47,300 nucleotides of DNA from NCBI GenBank assembly GCA_041911695.1, contig JAYROM010000141.1, forward strand, positions 1-47,300. Direction: 5' to 3'. The notes beneath the pieces were generated by a model. That model saw only the letters and a program-made list of their open reading frames with translations, was not told where the DNA came from and did no database searches. Positions 25,841-35,042 of this stretch are shown here, piece after piece (within the stretch, counting starts at the first letter, position 1; each line of letters opens with the position of its first letter). Made by a program: the position numbers and the translations under genes. This DNA comes from Pseudaeromonas sp041911695 (lineage in GTDB: Bacteria; Pseudomonadota; Gammaproteobacteria; Enterobacterales; Aeromonadaceae).

Positions 25841-26262
25841 AAGACAGACTAGAAGCCGTATGTGACAACGGCACATGCCTTGCAATATCCCGCTGCAGAA
25901 TTCACGGAAATGTCATCCACTAGGGTCAGAATGACACCCGGCCAGTCCTGGCCGCCTGGTGAGCAGGGAGGAAATGCGATGGCTATCGCCTCGACAACGT
26001 ACGTAACGGTCTGTGATCCGACGCCGTGGCCGACAGAACCCGAGCCCGGCGTGACACTCAGTTCATCGACTATCCAGGCGCGGGAAACACCACTCGTCAG
26101 CCTGCCAGCCCGACAGGAGGCATCGCTCGACGAGACGTGGCCGCCATTGCGTCCGACGCTGGCCGCTGGGTATTTCCTATGGCATCCGGATCACTCACCG
26201 TCCCGTCTGCCGCAGAGTATTGGCTGGCGCTAACGTCACCCGCGCCGCCAGCTCAAAAAAAA
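25841..26262. other. Gene-poor stretch between ClsC-like and MltF-like genes
   Basis: This holds the ClsC-like promoter region and little else that I can support. One plus-strand frame (25979-26233, 84 residues) has a strong Shine-Dalgarno (GGGAGGAAATGCG before ATG), but the product is rich in Pro and Thr and resembles no protein I know. The right end carries the terminator of the leftward mltF-like gene. Confidence 0.4.
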
Positions 26263-26284
26263 CGACCTGCCAGATGGCAGGTCG
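26263..26284 (-). terminator. Terminator of the mltF-like gene
   Basis: A 9-base perfect stem (CGACCTGCC/GGCAGGTCG) with a 4-base loop is followed on the minus strand by a run of eight T. It is a textbook intrinsic terminator 27 bases after the stop. Confidence 0.9.
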
Positions 26285-26310
26285 CGAGGTGTATCAGCTG
26301 CTGATCGCAC

Positions 26311-27747
26311 TCAGTGCGGCAGCAAGCGGCGCTTTTGCTGGCCGATCTCCCAGGCCCGACGGTAGGCGACATAACGGCTGGAGACGTTCTTCACGTACTG
26401 CACCGTTTCCGGCCCGACCCGGCTGGCGGCAATCTTTTCTACATTGCCGAACCACAGGTTGCCGTTCAGACCATAACGGCTGGCCTCGCGCCGCATCTGC
26501 GCGATGCGCGTCGGCCCAGCGTTGTAGGCGGCCAGGGTGAACAGCACGCGGTTGTTCTCATCCAGGCTGTCATCGTCAAAGTAGGTGTCCATCATATGGC
26601 GCATGTACTTGGTCCCCGCATGGACATTGTTCTCCAGCGAACCGATCCCGGCGACGTTGATCGCCTTGGCGGTGCTCGGCAGCACCTGCATCACCCCCAT
26701 CGCCCCGCGTGACGAGCGCGCCGACTGTTTCATGGTCGACTCTTGGTAGGCCTGGGCAAACAGCATCATCCAATCCAGCGAGTAGCGTTCGGCATAGCGC
26801 TGGAACAGCGGCGCAAAGCGCTGGTAGTCGTTGGTCGACCACCCCATCTGCCCCGGATTGCTCCCCTGGTAACGGCTGGCAATCGCCACCGCCTGCTGCT
26901 GGTTACGCTGGTACAGTGGTGCCCCCTTACGGGTATTCTGGCCATATTCGCGCAGAAAGGCATTCACCTCACGCTCCAGCTTGGGGCTGTTCTTGCGGAA
27001 CGCCCAGGCCAGTTCGCTATTCTGCCGTACCGGGATAGCGCTGTGGAAACGCAGCCCGTCGAAGGCCTGTCCCCATAGTCCAGCGTTGTAGCTGTCGACC
27101 ACGGTATACGGGATCTCGCCACGGCGTACCATGGCCAGCAGATCGCTGTCCTGCAGCAATTCGTCGGCCACCTCGATGGTCACCGGTGGCAGCTGCATCA
27201 TCGCCAGCATGTCGTTGAGCAGCTCCAGACTCTCGTAGTAACTCGAGCTACGGCGCACCCAGACATGCTTGCCCGCCAGTTCGGTCAGCCGGTTCATTGC
27301 CGGTACCTTGTCACTGCTCACCAGCCACTCCTGCACATCATTGATTTCCGGCGCAGAGAAATCGACGTGCTGGGTGCGCTCACGGGTCGGGGCCAGACCG
27401 GCCATGACCAGATCACCATGACCCTGGTTGAGCATGGGCAGCAGCTGGTCGTGGCGGACCGGCAGCAGCATGACGTTCATTTTCAGTTTCTGATTGGCAA
27501 AATAGCGGTCATTCAGCCAGCGCTCGAATTCGCGCATCAGGTTGACGTTCAGGCCGTCCTGTCGACCCTGGTTCAGATAGAAGCCGGCGTTGTCATAGAC
27601 CACCAGCACACGCAACTGGTGGGCCGAAAGCATGGCATCCAGATCGCCGGTGTGGCTCGCGCCTTGCGTGGTCATCGGCAAGGCTTGGACTGACTGGCAT
27701 AGCAGCAGTAACAGGCCCAGGAGACCGGTAACAAGTGTGTGTCTCAT
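26311..27747 (-). CDS. Lytic murein transglycosylase, MltF-like
   Basis: This protein is predicted to cleave peptidoglycan glycan strands. The 478 residues have a signal peptide (about 1-22), a family-3 solute-binding-like domain (about 45-270) and a C-terminal SLT lysozyme-like domain. Its catalytic glutamate is E336 in AQAYQESTMK, followed by SRGAMGVMQVLP and AAYNAGPTRI. This two-domain order is that of MltF. The signal sequence lacks a clear lipobox cysteine at the cleavage point (C17 is within the hydrophobic part), so the protein may be periplasmic or loosely membrane-bound. It is monocistronic. Confidence 0.88.
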   Translation of the reverse strand: MRHTLVTGLLGLLLLLCQSVQALPMTTQGASHTGDLDAMLSAHQLRVLVVYDNAGFYLNQGRQDGLNVNLMREFERWLNDRYFANQKLKMNVMLLPVRHDQLLPMLNQGHGDLVMAGLAPTRERTQHVDFSAPEINDVQEWLVSSDKVPAMNRLTELAGKHVWVRRSSSYYESLELLNDMLAMMQLPPVTIEVADELLQDSDLLAMVRRGEIPYTVVDSYNAGLWGQAFDGLRFHSAIPVRQNSELAWAFRKNSPKLEREVNAFLREYGQNTRKGAPLYQRNQQQAVAIASRYQGSNPGQMGWSTNDYQRFAPLFQRYAERYSLDWMMLFAQAYQESTMKQSARSSRGAMGVMQVLPSTAKAINVAGIGSLENNVHAGTKYMRHMMDTYFDDDSLDENNRVLFTLAAYNAGPTRIAQMRREASRYGLNGNLWFGNVEKIAASRVGPETVQYVKNVSSRYVAYRRAWEIGQQKRRLLPH

Positions 27748-27840
27748 CGCGTATCATCGAATGTCAGTTCATCAAATCAGGCGGATTAAACCGCAGAATT
27801 CCTGAACAGAAGCTGAACGAGATGGCACATAATTGAACAG

Positions 27841-27860
27841 CAGGGGGTAAAAACCCCCTG
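27841..27860. other. GC hairpin with T run on the plus strand
   Basis: An 8-base stem (CAGGGGGT/ACCCCCTG) with an AAAA loop is followed on the plus strand by six T. It looks like a plus-strand terminator, yet no plus-strand gene precedes it. On the minus strand it lies 12 bases after the yfcZ-like stop and could still form the transcript end. Confidence 0.6.
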
Positions 27861-27871
27861 TTTTTTGTGAC

Positions 27872-28168
27872 TCAGATCGCGCGGGAGCGCATTTCGAAGA
27901 TCAATTTTTCAGCAGTGCAACCGAATGTCAGTTGCAGGGTCACCACCGCCTGATCGCCCTGTTCCTGCACCTGTTGCGCAACCTTGACGTCGGCCGCGAT
28001 GGTCTTGGCCAACTCAACAAAACGGGCGACGCGCGCATGCGCCTCGGCCAGGCTGGCTGCGGTCACGTCCAGGGTCAGCTGGTCATCGCCTTCGTTAATC
28101 AGAGTGCCAATTTCGGCGACACAACCACAGGCTTCGCACGTTTCTTCAACATGTTCTGTTACAGACAT
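27872..28168 (-). CDS. yfcZ: YfcZ/YiiS family protein (DUF406)
   Basis: This 98-residue protein has an N-terminal cysteine cluster (CEACGC, about 11-16) and the C-terminal family signature (LQLTFGCTAEKLIFEM). It resembles E. coli YfcZ in length and layout. The function is unknown. The start at 28168 follows AAGGAGG by six bases, which is strong evidence against the in-frame ATG eleven codons upstream. Confidence 0.85.
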   Translation of the reverse strand: MSVTEHVEETCEACGCVAEIGTLINEGDDQLTLDVTAASLAEAHARVARFVELAKTIAADVKVAQQVQEQGDQAVVTLQLTFGCTAEKLIFEMRSRAI

Positions 28169-28250
28169 GATTTCCTCCTTCAGGACCGGTTGACCGGCCA
28201 TTTGTACGTGTCATTTTTCACAGTCTACGACCAATAACCATCAAACGGTA

Positions 28251-30332
28251 TCACTGCACGCCAGATCCGGCCATCTCCCGCCGCACATCAACGCCAGCAA
28301 GATGTAAAAAGAAGGCATATTCGCGCGCGACCTCATGCAAATATCGGTAACGCCCGCTGGCGCCGCCGTGTCCACTCTGCAGATCGGTCGACAGCAATAA
28401 CCAGTTGGTATTGGTGCGCGTCGCACGCAATTTGGCCACCCACTTGGCCGGCTCCCAATACTGGACTTGGGAGTCGTGCAGGCCGGTGGTCACCAGCAGG
28501 TGGGGGATCGCCTGCGCACTCACCTGATCATAGGGACTCCAGGCGCGAATGGCCCGATAATCGTCGGCACTGGCCGCCGGATTGCCCCACTCGTCATACT
28601 CGCCGGTGGTCAGCGGGATCTCCGGGTCCTGCATGGTGGTCAACACATCGACAAACGGCACCGCCGCCACCATGCCGCAGTACAGGCTCGGTGCCATATT
28701 CAGTACCGCGCCGATCAGCAGGCCACCGGCACTGCCGCCCCAGGCGAACACCCGCCGCGCATCCCCGCAACCGCCGGCCAGCAACCCTTGCGTCACGTCG
28801 ATAAAATCATGAAAGGTATTGATTTTATGCTGACCGCGCCCCTGGTCATACCAATGACGGCCCAGCTCTTCGCCACCGCGCACATGGGCAATCGCCACGA
28901 TAAAGCCGCGATCAAGCAGTGACAACCGGGTGGAGGAGAAATCTGGCTCCGAACTGGCACCATACGCACCATAGGCCTGCAACAGCAGCGGCCGCTGCGC
29001 AAGTGGCAAGGCACTGGCGCGCCACACCAGCGACACCGGCACTGCGCTGCCGTCACGGGCGGTGATCCAGCGCCGCTCGCAGCGGTAATCCTGTGGCGAG
29101 AACGGGCCGCGCACCGTGCGCTGCCAACGTTCGGTTTGCACGCCGCTCGCCAGATCCAGCGTCAGCAGGGTATCCGGGGTGGTCAGTGAGCAGTAGCCAT
29201 AGCGCACCTCGCGCGCCGACGGCTCAGGGTTATAGCCCAGCCAGCAGGTATACACTGGCTCGAGGATCTGCACCTCGCGCACCCAGGCCCCGCTCAAGGT
29301 GTACTGCTGCAGGCAGGTCAACCCGTCCCGGCGAATAGCCACCAGCAGGGCGCTATCAAACAACTCGAACCCTTCGAGCAACACCTCGGTCTGTGGTGCC
29401 CATACCGCCTGCCAGGCATCGCCCGGCTGGGCGCAGGTATACAGGCCGAAATTGGCGGCTTGATGGTTGGCGCGCAGCCAGTAGCACCCGGCAAAGTGAT
29501 CCAGCTGATACTCCAGCCCGTCGACTGCCGGCGCAAAGCACTGCGCCGGAGCCAGCGGATCATGTCGCGATACCAGCCAGGCTTCACTGCGCAGGGTGCC
29601 CTGGAGCTGAATGATCAGCCAGTCACCGGAGCGGCTCTCCTCCAGCGACAGATAGAGTTCGTCATCGTGCAGGGTAAAGATCAGTGTATCCGCGCTTTGC
29701 GGTGTACCCAGCCGGTGCAGCCAGACCTGATTGGCCTGCAAAGTGGTGGCATCCTGCGAGGCATAAAAGAAGGCATCGCCGGCGGGCAGCCAGACTACCC
29801 CGGGATCACAGTGTTGCAAGCAATCTGCGAGCAGGCTGCCGTCAGCCAGTGCCAGCACGCGCAGCGTATAGTCGCGACGCCCGACCGTGTCCTCGGCAAA
29901 CGCCAGCAGACGGTCTTGCGGGCAGACCTGCCAGCCGGCCAGCTCATAGTAGTCGTGACCAGCGGCGCGCGCCTCGGCGTCAATGACACACTGGCGCGCG
30001 GCGGGATCGGACTGCGGCCAGCGCCAGCTGGTCGGCTGTTCCGCCCCTTGCTGATACTCATCCTGATAGCACCAGCCACGCAGCGTCCACGGCAGACTCT
30101 GTGGCCGGGTCGGCATGCGCCGACGCATCTCGCGATACAGGCGATGACGCAAGGTGGTCAGCGGTGCCATCACCGCTGTGGTGTAGTCATTCTCAGCTTG
30201 CAGGTAGGCGAGCACGTCCGGGGCAGTGCGTTCGTCATCACGCAACCAGTAGTAAGGATCAATGCGGGTTTCGCCATGGGCATGCAGGCGATGCGGGCGC
30301 ACGTCGGCGCGCGGGGCAACAGGTTGGGTCAT
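28251..30332 (-). CDS. ptrB: Oligopeptidase B, prolyl oligopeptidase family
   Basis: This is a cytoplasmic serine peptidase that cleaves short peptides after Lys or Arg. The 693 residues comprise an N-terminal beta-propeller gating domain (about 70-410) and a C-terminal alpha/beta-hydrolase domain. The nucleophile serine is in AWGGSAGGLL and the histidine in SGHGGASGRYRYL; LQAYGAYGASSEPDFS and HVRGGEELGRHWYDQG are typical of oligopeptidase B. The opening APRADVRPHRLHAHGETRIDPYYWLRDD is the family N-terminus. The length is close to E. coli PtrB (686). No signal peptide. Confidence 0.93.
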   Translation of the reverse strand: MTQPVAPRADVRPHRLHAHGETRIDPYYWLRDDERTAPDVLAYLQAENDYTTAVMAPLTTLRHRLYREMRRRMPTRPQSLPWTLRGWCYQDEYQQGAEQPTSWRWPQSDPAARQCVIDAEARAAGHDYYELAGWQVCPQDRLLAFAEDTVGRRDYTLRVLALADGSLLADCLQHCDPGVVWLPAGDAFFYASQDATTLQANQVWLHRLGTPQSADTLIFTLHDDELYLSLEESRSGDWLIIQLQGTLRSEAWLVSRHDPLAPAQCFAPAVDGLEYQLDHFAGCYWLRANHQAANFGLYTCAQPGDAWQAVWAPQTEVLLEGFELFDSALLVAIRRDGLTCLQQYTLSGAWVREVQILEPVYTCWLGYNPEPSAREVRYGYCSLTTPDTLLTLDLASGVQTERWQRTVRGPFSPQDYRCERRWITARDGSAVPVSLVWRASALPLAQRPLLLQAYGAYGASSEPDFSSTRLSLLDRGFIVAIAHVRGGEELGRHWYDQGRGQHKINTFHDFIDVTQGLLAGGCGDARRVFAWGGSAGGLLIGAVLNMAPSLYCGMVAAVPFVDVLTTMQDPEIPLTTGEYDEWGNPAASADDYRAIRAWSPYDQVSAQAIPHLLVTTGLHDSQVQYWEPAKWVAKLRATRTNTNWLLLSTDLQSGHGGASGRYRYLHEVAREYAFFLHLAGVDVRREMAGSGVQ

Positions 30333-30540
30333 TATTCGGTCCGGCTGATATCACGCCCCCATGCTAGCAGATCCAGGGGGCGAAGGCGGGTTTGCCATTC
30401 GCCAGCCCGCCCCTGGGCCGTTACACTCAGAACAAGCCGCTTGCGATTAACGTAATTTCGGTCACAATTTTTGACTCCGGGTCACGCTTGGTCGACCGGA
30501 TGACCCTCCCCCTTCAGCCACCATGGAGTTTGTGTGCCGC

Positions 30541-31140
30541 ATGAAGAAGATCCTGATCCTGTTTGCCCATCCCGGTTATCAGCGCTCGCATGCCAACAAG
30601 GCCTTGCTGCAAGCCCTGCGCAAGGAGGAAGGCATTCATGTTCATGATCTCTACCAATGCTATCCAAGCCTGTTTATCGATGTCGCCCGCGAGCAGCAAC
30701 TGCTACGCGAGCACGACATCATCGTATTCCAGCATCCGCTGTACTGGTATTCGGCACCGGCGATTATCAAGGAGTGGATGGATCAGGTACTGGAATATGG
30801 CTTTGCCTTCGGCCCGGACGGCCACGCACTGCAGGGCAAGGATTGGCTGACCGCGATCACCACAGGGGGCAGTCAGGAGTCGTATACCGCCCAGGGTCAC
30901 AACCGGCGTGCGGTGATCGAATACCTGTTACCGTTCCGCCAGAGTGCCTGGCTATGCGGGATGCGTTATTTGCCGCCGTTTGTGCTCTACTCCTACCACA
31001 CCATTCAGGACCCGCAACTGCTGCGCAAGACGGCGCAAAACTACCGCCGCCTGCTGTGTGCACTACGCGATGAGACGCTGCCCAGTGACGATCTGCAGCG
31101 CGCCGCCAGCCTGACCGACCTGCTGGAGCTGCTGCCATGA
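30541..31140 (+). CDS. KefF/KefG-type quinone oxidoreductase, K+ efflux ancillary subunit
   Basis: This 199-residue flavodoxin-fold protein (KKILILFAHPGYQRSHANK at the start; FQHPLYWYSAPAIIKEWMDQVL in the middle; ITTGGSQESY) belongs to the FMN-dependent KefF/KefG group that activates the glutathione-gated K+ efflux channels KefC and KefB. Similarity is split between KefF (TTGG, LPPF) and KefG (LLREHDIIVFQHPLYWYS), so I leave the symbol open. The stop overlaps the next gene start by four bases. An upstream ATG at 30523 would add six residues. Confidence 0.88.
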   Translation: MKKILILFAHPGYQRSHANKALLQALRKEEGIHVHDLYQCYPSLFIDVAREQQLLREHDIIVFQHPLYWYSAPAIIKEWMDQVLEYGFAFGPDGHALQGKDWLTAITTGGSQESYTAQGHNRRAVIEYLLPFRQSAWLCGMRYLPPFVLYSYHTIQDPQLLRKTAQNYRRLLCALRDETLPSDDLQRAASLTDLLELLP

Positions 31141-33065
31141 CCCACGGACTGCTGTTTGACGCCTTCATCTTTCTGACCGCCGCCGTGATCTCGGTTCCGA
31201 TTGCCAAGCGCCTCGGCCTGGGCTCGGTGCTCGGTTACCTGATTGCCGGCATCCTGATCGGCCCGTATGTACTCAACATCATCGGCAAGACCGAGAACGT
31301 CATGCATGTCGCCGAATTCGGCGTGGTGCTGATGCTGTTCCTGATCGGGCTGGAATTGAAACCCGCAGTGCTCTGGCAGCTCAAGGGGCCAGTGATGGGC
31401 CTCGGCGGCAGCCAGGTGCTGTTCACCACCATCGCACTGGCGCTGGCGGCGCTGATTCTCGGGTTGCAGTGGCAGCAGGCGATCACCGCCGGCATGATCC
31501 TGGCGCTCTCCTCGACCGCCATCGTGCTGCAAAGCCTGACCGAGCGCCGTCAGCTGAAGACCGAATCCGGCCAGGCCAGTTTCGCGGTGCTGCTGTTCCA
31601 GGATATCGCGGTGATCCCGATGCTGGCGCTGATCCCGCTGCTCGCCCCACGCGCTCAGGATACCAATGCCGCCCAGGCAATCGCCGGTTGGCAGGACGGT
31701 CTGATGATCGGCGGCGTGATTGCCGGCATCATCCTCGGCGGCCACTACCTGATGCGCCCGGTGTTCCGTTTTATTGCCCAGTCCGGGCTGCGCGAGATCT
31801 TTGTCGCCGCGGCACTGCTGCTGGTCATCCTGATCACCCTGGCGATGCAGAAGGTCGGCCTCTCCCCGGCGCTCGGCACCTTTCTCGCTGGCGTGGTACT
31901 GGCCGAGAGTGAATATCGCCATGAGCTGGAAGCCAATATCGAGCCGTTCAAGGGGCTGCTGCTCGGCCTGTTCTTTATCTCGGTCGGTGCCGGCATCAAC
32001 TTCACACTGCTGATCGAGCAGCCCGGGCTGGTGCTCGGCCTGCTGCTGTTGCTGATTGTGATCAAATTTGTCGTGCTGCAGGGGCTCGGTGGCTTGTCGC
32101 GTCTCAGCTCGCCGCATCGCTGGACCTTCTCACTGGCGCTGGCGCAGGGCAGCGAGTTTGCCTTCGTGCTGCTCACCTTGGCCTATGAGGGCCAGCTGTT
32201 CAGCCGCGAGGTGGTGGCCCTGATCACCCTGGTGGTGGCGCTGTCGATGGCGCTGACCCCGGTGCTGCTGATCCTCAACCAGCGCGTGGTACAACGTCGC
32301 TTCGAGGAGCGCGAGGAGGAGCGCGAGGCCGATCCGATTGACGAGCATGATAACCCGGTGATCATCGTCGGCTTCGGCCGCTTCGGCCAGATTGTCGGCC
32401 GCCTGCTGCATGCCCACGGCATCGGCACCACCATTCTGGATAACGACGCTGGCCATATCGATGTGCTGCGCAAATATGGTTACAAGGTGTTCTACGGCGA
32501 TGCCGACCGGCTGGATCTGCTCTACGCCGCCGGTGCCCACCAGGCCAAACTGATGGTGGTATCGGTCGGCAACCCGGGCAAGTCGATTGCGGTGTGCGAG
32601 CTGGCGCAGAAGCACTTCCCGCACCTGCGCCTGCTGGTACGCGCCATCGACCGGCCGCATGCCCACCAGTTGCTGCAGCGTGGGGTGGACATGGTCTATC
32701 GCGAGACCGTCGGCTCGGCGGTGGATCTCGGCGTGCAGGCGCTGCAACAGCTCGGTGTGCGCGCCAACCAGGCGTGGCGGGCAGGGCAGACCTTCAAGCA
32801 GCAGGATGAAAAGCTGCTACGCGAGCAGACCGAGTTTGTTGATGACGAGAGCATGTATATCACCAAGAGCGTGCAGTACCGCCATCTACTGGCCGAGATG
32901 CTGCAAACCAATCATGAGGATCGCCGTCGCGAGCTGATGTCCGCATGGGAGAACCAGCCGGAGAACCCGGAAGAGAGCACCGCCGCTGACGAGGAGGACA
33001 CTGAACGCGTGCAGCCAATGTTTGCCTCACGGTTGCGCGACACCACCCCCGGCCGCGAGAAGTAA
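31137..33065 (+). CDS. Glutathione-gated K+/H+ efflux protein, KefB/KefC type
   Basis: This protein is predicted to release K+ in exchange for H+ during electrophile stress, acidifying the cytoplasm. The 642 residues have about twelve membrane segments of the CPA2 fold (GLGSVLGYLIAGILIGP, LALSSTAIVLQSL, AVLLFQDIAVIP, GTFLAGVVLAESEYRHELE). A RCK domain follows, with Rossmann motif VGFGRFGQIVGRLL near 402, and an acidic tail. Translational overlap with the KefF/G-like gene supports joint action. KefB versus KefC cannot be settled by eye. Confidence 0.92.
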   Translation: MTHGLLFDAFIFLTAAVISVPIAKRLGLGSVLGYLIAGILIGPYVLNIIGKTENVMHVAEFGVVLMLFLIGLELKPAVLWQLKGPVMGLGGSQVLFTTIALALAALILGLQWQQAITAGMILALSSTAIVLQSLTERRQLKTESGQASFAVLLFQDIAVIPMLALIPLLAPRAQDTNAAQAIAGWQDGLMIGGVIAGIILGGHYLMRPVFRFIAQSGLREIFVAAALLLVILITLAMQKVGLSPALGTFLAGVVLAESEYRHELEANIEPFKGLLLGLFFISVGAGINFTLLIEQPGLVLGLLLLLIVIKFVVLQGLGGLSRLSSPHRWTFSLALAQGSEFAFVLLTLAYEGQLFSREVVALITLVVALSMALTPVLLILNQRVVQRRFEEREEEREADPIDEHDNPVIIVGFGRFGQIVGRLLHAHGIGTTILDNDAGHIDVLRKYGYKVFYGDADRLDLLYAAGAHQAKLMVVSVGNPGKSIAVCELAQKHFPHLRLLVRAIDRPHAHQLLQRGVDMVYRETVGSAVDLGVQALQQLGVRANQAWRAGQTFKQQDEKLLREQTEFVDDESMYITKSVQYRHLLAEMLQTNHEDRRRELMSAWENQPENPEESTAADEEDTERVQPMFASRLRDTTPGREK

Positions 33066-33090
33066 GGCAGGTGGTGACCAAGCAAGCAGC

Positions 33091-34170
33091 TTAGCCCTCC
33101 AACAGGGCGACCCCCTTGACCAGCACCCAGAGCGCCAGGCCGGGGCGGATCTGCAGCTCGCGCAGCGAGCGGGCAGTGATGCGCGCCAACAACGGTGTCG
33201 CCCCGCAGCGCACCCGCACCAGCAAATGCCCTGCCGCCACGCTACCGGTCACCGCCTCAACCACCGCCGGCAAGCGGTTAAGAATACTGCTCTGTTGCGG
33301 CGCGGCGAGCGCCAGACTGACATCGCGGGCATGAATACGGCAGCGGATCGGTTGGCCCAGGGTCCACGGCCGCGCCGGCACCAGCAACTCACCGCCAGCG
33401 AACGCCAGCCGCATCAGACCATCCGCCTCCTGCGCCGCCAGTTGTGCCGACACCACTACCCCGGCATCGTCGGCAAATACCGGCGGCAGATCGGTGCGCG
33501 CCAGCGTCTCCTGCAACGGGCCGCTGGCCACCACCCGCCCCTGATCCAGCAACACCAGATGATCGGCCAGCCGTGCCACCTCGTCGGGCGCATGGCTGAC
33601 ATAGACCACCGGGATCGCCAGTTCGGCGTGCAGCCGCTCCAGATAGGGCAAAATCTCCTGCTTGCGGCGCAAGTCGAGCGCGCTCAGCGGTTCGTCCATC
33701 AACAACAGTTGCGGCCGGGTCAACAGGGCGCGGGCGATCGCTACCCGCTGGCGCTCGCCCCCGGACAGCGCGGCCGGATAGCGATCCAGCAAACTGCCGA
33801 TCCCCAGCAACTCGACCATGTTCGCCACAAGCCCGGCATCGTTGACCCCGGCCCGGCGCATGCCGAACCCGAGGTTGTCGCGCGCCGACAGGTGCGGGAA
33901 CAGACTGGCCTCCTGGAACACATAACCCAACGGCCGGCGGTGGGTGGGCACAAACAGGCTGCGAGCCTCGTCCTGCCACACCTCGTCCCCCACGGCGAGG
34001 TAGCTGCCGGGTAACCGCTCAAGCCCCGCCAGCGCGCGCAGCAGCGTGGTTTTGCCCGAGCCGGATGGCCCGAACAGCGCACTGACCCCCTGCCCGGGCA
34101 GGGTCAGATCCACCGCCAGCTCGAACCCCGGCAGACGGCGCTGGCAACGCAATCGAATCGCCTTGTTCAT
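33091..34170 (-). CDS. modC: Molybdate ABC transporter ATPase ModC
   Basis: The ATPase of the molybdate importer has 359 residues: Walker A GPSGSGKTT (about 34-42), signature LSGGERQRVAIARALL, Walker B LLLMDEPLSALD, and a C-terminal mop domain (about 290-355) that binds oxyanion. The four-base overlap with modB shows coupling. The start MNKAIRLRCQRRLPGFEL is standard for ModC. It ends 26 bases from the convergent kef gene. Confidence 0.95.
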   Translation of the reverse strand: MNKAIRLRCQRRLPGFELAVDLTLPGQGVSALFGPSGSGKTTLLRALAGLERLPGSYLAVGDEVWQDEARSLFVPTHRRPLGYVFQEASLFPHLSARDNLGFGMRRAGVNDAGLVANMVELLGIGSLLDRYPAALSGGERQRVAIARALLTRPQLLLMDEPLSALDLRRKQEILPYLERLHAELAIPVVYVSHAPDEVARLADHLVLLDQGRVVASGPLQETLARTDLPPVFADDAGVVVSAQLAAQEADGLMRLAFAGGELLVPARPWTLGQPIRCRIHARDVSLALAAPQQSSILNRLPAVVEAVTGSVAAGHLLVRVRCGATPLLARITARSLRELQIRPGLALWVLVKGVALLEG

Positions 34171-34889
34171 ATGGCGGCCCCCGGTTGGCCGCGGCGCGAG
34201 CGCACCGGCCGATCGTCGGCCGATTTATCCCGGCCATAGCCCAGCGCATACAACAGCAACAGGGCGATAAAAGAAAACAGCAGCATGCCCCCCGCCAGTT
34301 GGTGCGCACTGGCATACTCCAGTGCCTCGACATGGTTGTAGATCTGGATCGACAGCACCCGGGTCTGACCCGGAATATTGCCACCAATCATCAGCACCAC
34401 GCCAAACTCGCCAATCGCATGACAGAAGCCAAGCACGGCGGCAGTCAGTAGCCCGCGCCGTGCCAGCGGCAGCACCACATGGAAGAAGGTATCCCACGGC
34501 CCGGCGCGCAGGGTCGCCGCCACCTCCAGCGGTCGGCGTCCAATCGCGGCGAAGGTGTTTTGTAGCGGTTGCAACACAAATGGCAGCGAATGCAGCACCC
34601 CGGCGATAACAATCCCGGTAAAGGTAAACGGCAAGGTGCCGAGCCCCAGCGTATGCAGCAGCTGGCCAAATCCGCCTTGCGGCGAGAGCAGCAGCAGCAA
34701 GTAAAAGCCAAGGACGGTCGGCGGCAGCACCATCGGCAGCATCAGCAGCGCGCTGATCCAGACCCGATGCCGACTGCGGCTATGCGCCAGCCACCAGGCC
34801 AGCGGTACCGCCAGACATAACAGCAACCCGGTCACCAGGGTTGCCAATTTCAAGGTGACCCAGACCGCACTCCAATCCCCTTCCGTCAC
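34167..34889 (-). CDS. modB: Molybdate ABC transporter permease ModB
   Basis: This is the membrane subunit of the molybdate importer. From the GTG at 34889 it has 240 residues and five or six membrane segments; the EAA-type loop reads EVAATLRAGPWDTFFHVVLPLARRG. GTG is chosen because AAGGAGG lies four bases before it and the protein then starts like other ModB (TEGDWSAVWVTLKLA). An upstream ATG at 34961 would add 24 residues of unlikely sequence. The binding protein gene modA, usually next to modB, is not present here. Confidence 0.93.
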   Translation of the reverse strand: MTEGDWSAVWVTLKLATLVTGLLLCLAVPLAWWLAHSRSRHRVWISALLMLPMVLPPTVLGFYLLLLLSPQGGFGQLLHTLGLGTLPFTFTGIVIAGVLHSLPFVLQPLQNTFAAIGRRPLEVAATLRAGPWDTFFHVVLPLARRGLLTAAVLGFCHAIGEFGVVLMIGGNIPGQTRVLSIQIYNHVEALEYASAHQLAGGMLLFSFIALLLLYALGYGRDKSADDRPVRSRRGQPGAAI

Positions 34890-35017
34890 GCATCCTCCTT
34901 GACGCCTGATGACATCCGCCCGTGTTGCATGGCAGCCAAGGCCAAGCACGAACTGCGCCAACCTTCGAGAAAAACAGCGGGGACTAGCCAGATCTATCCA
35001 GTTGCGCTATAACAGCA

Positions 35018-35033
35018 CTGTATTTTTATACAG
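35018..35033 (+). promoter_or_regulatory. LexA (SOS) box before yebG
   Basis: CTGTATTTTTATACAG is a near-perfect LexA operator (CTGT-N8-ACAG with an AT-rich centre). It lies just after a TATAAC -10-like sequence (35008-35013) and ten bases before the yebG start, so it should repress yebG until DNA damage. Confidence 0.92.
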
Positions 35034-35042
35034 AGGTGAAGC

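Noticed and set aside
29460..30455. 331-codon plus-strand frame opposite ptrB
   Set aside because: It is an antisense shadow in GC-rich coding sequence, with no start signal.
31041..32117. 358-codon minus-strand frame opposite the Kef-type genes
   Set aside because: The product is low-complexity Gln/His/Asp text typical of antisense reading. The plus strand encodes an evident K+ efflux protein.
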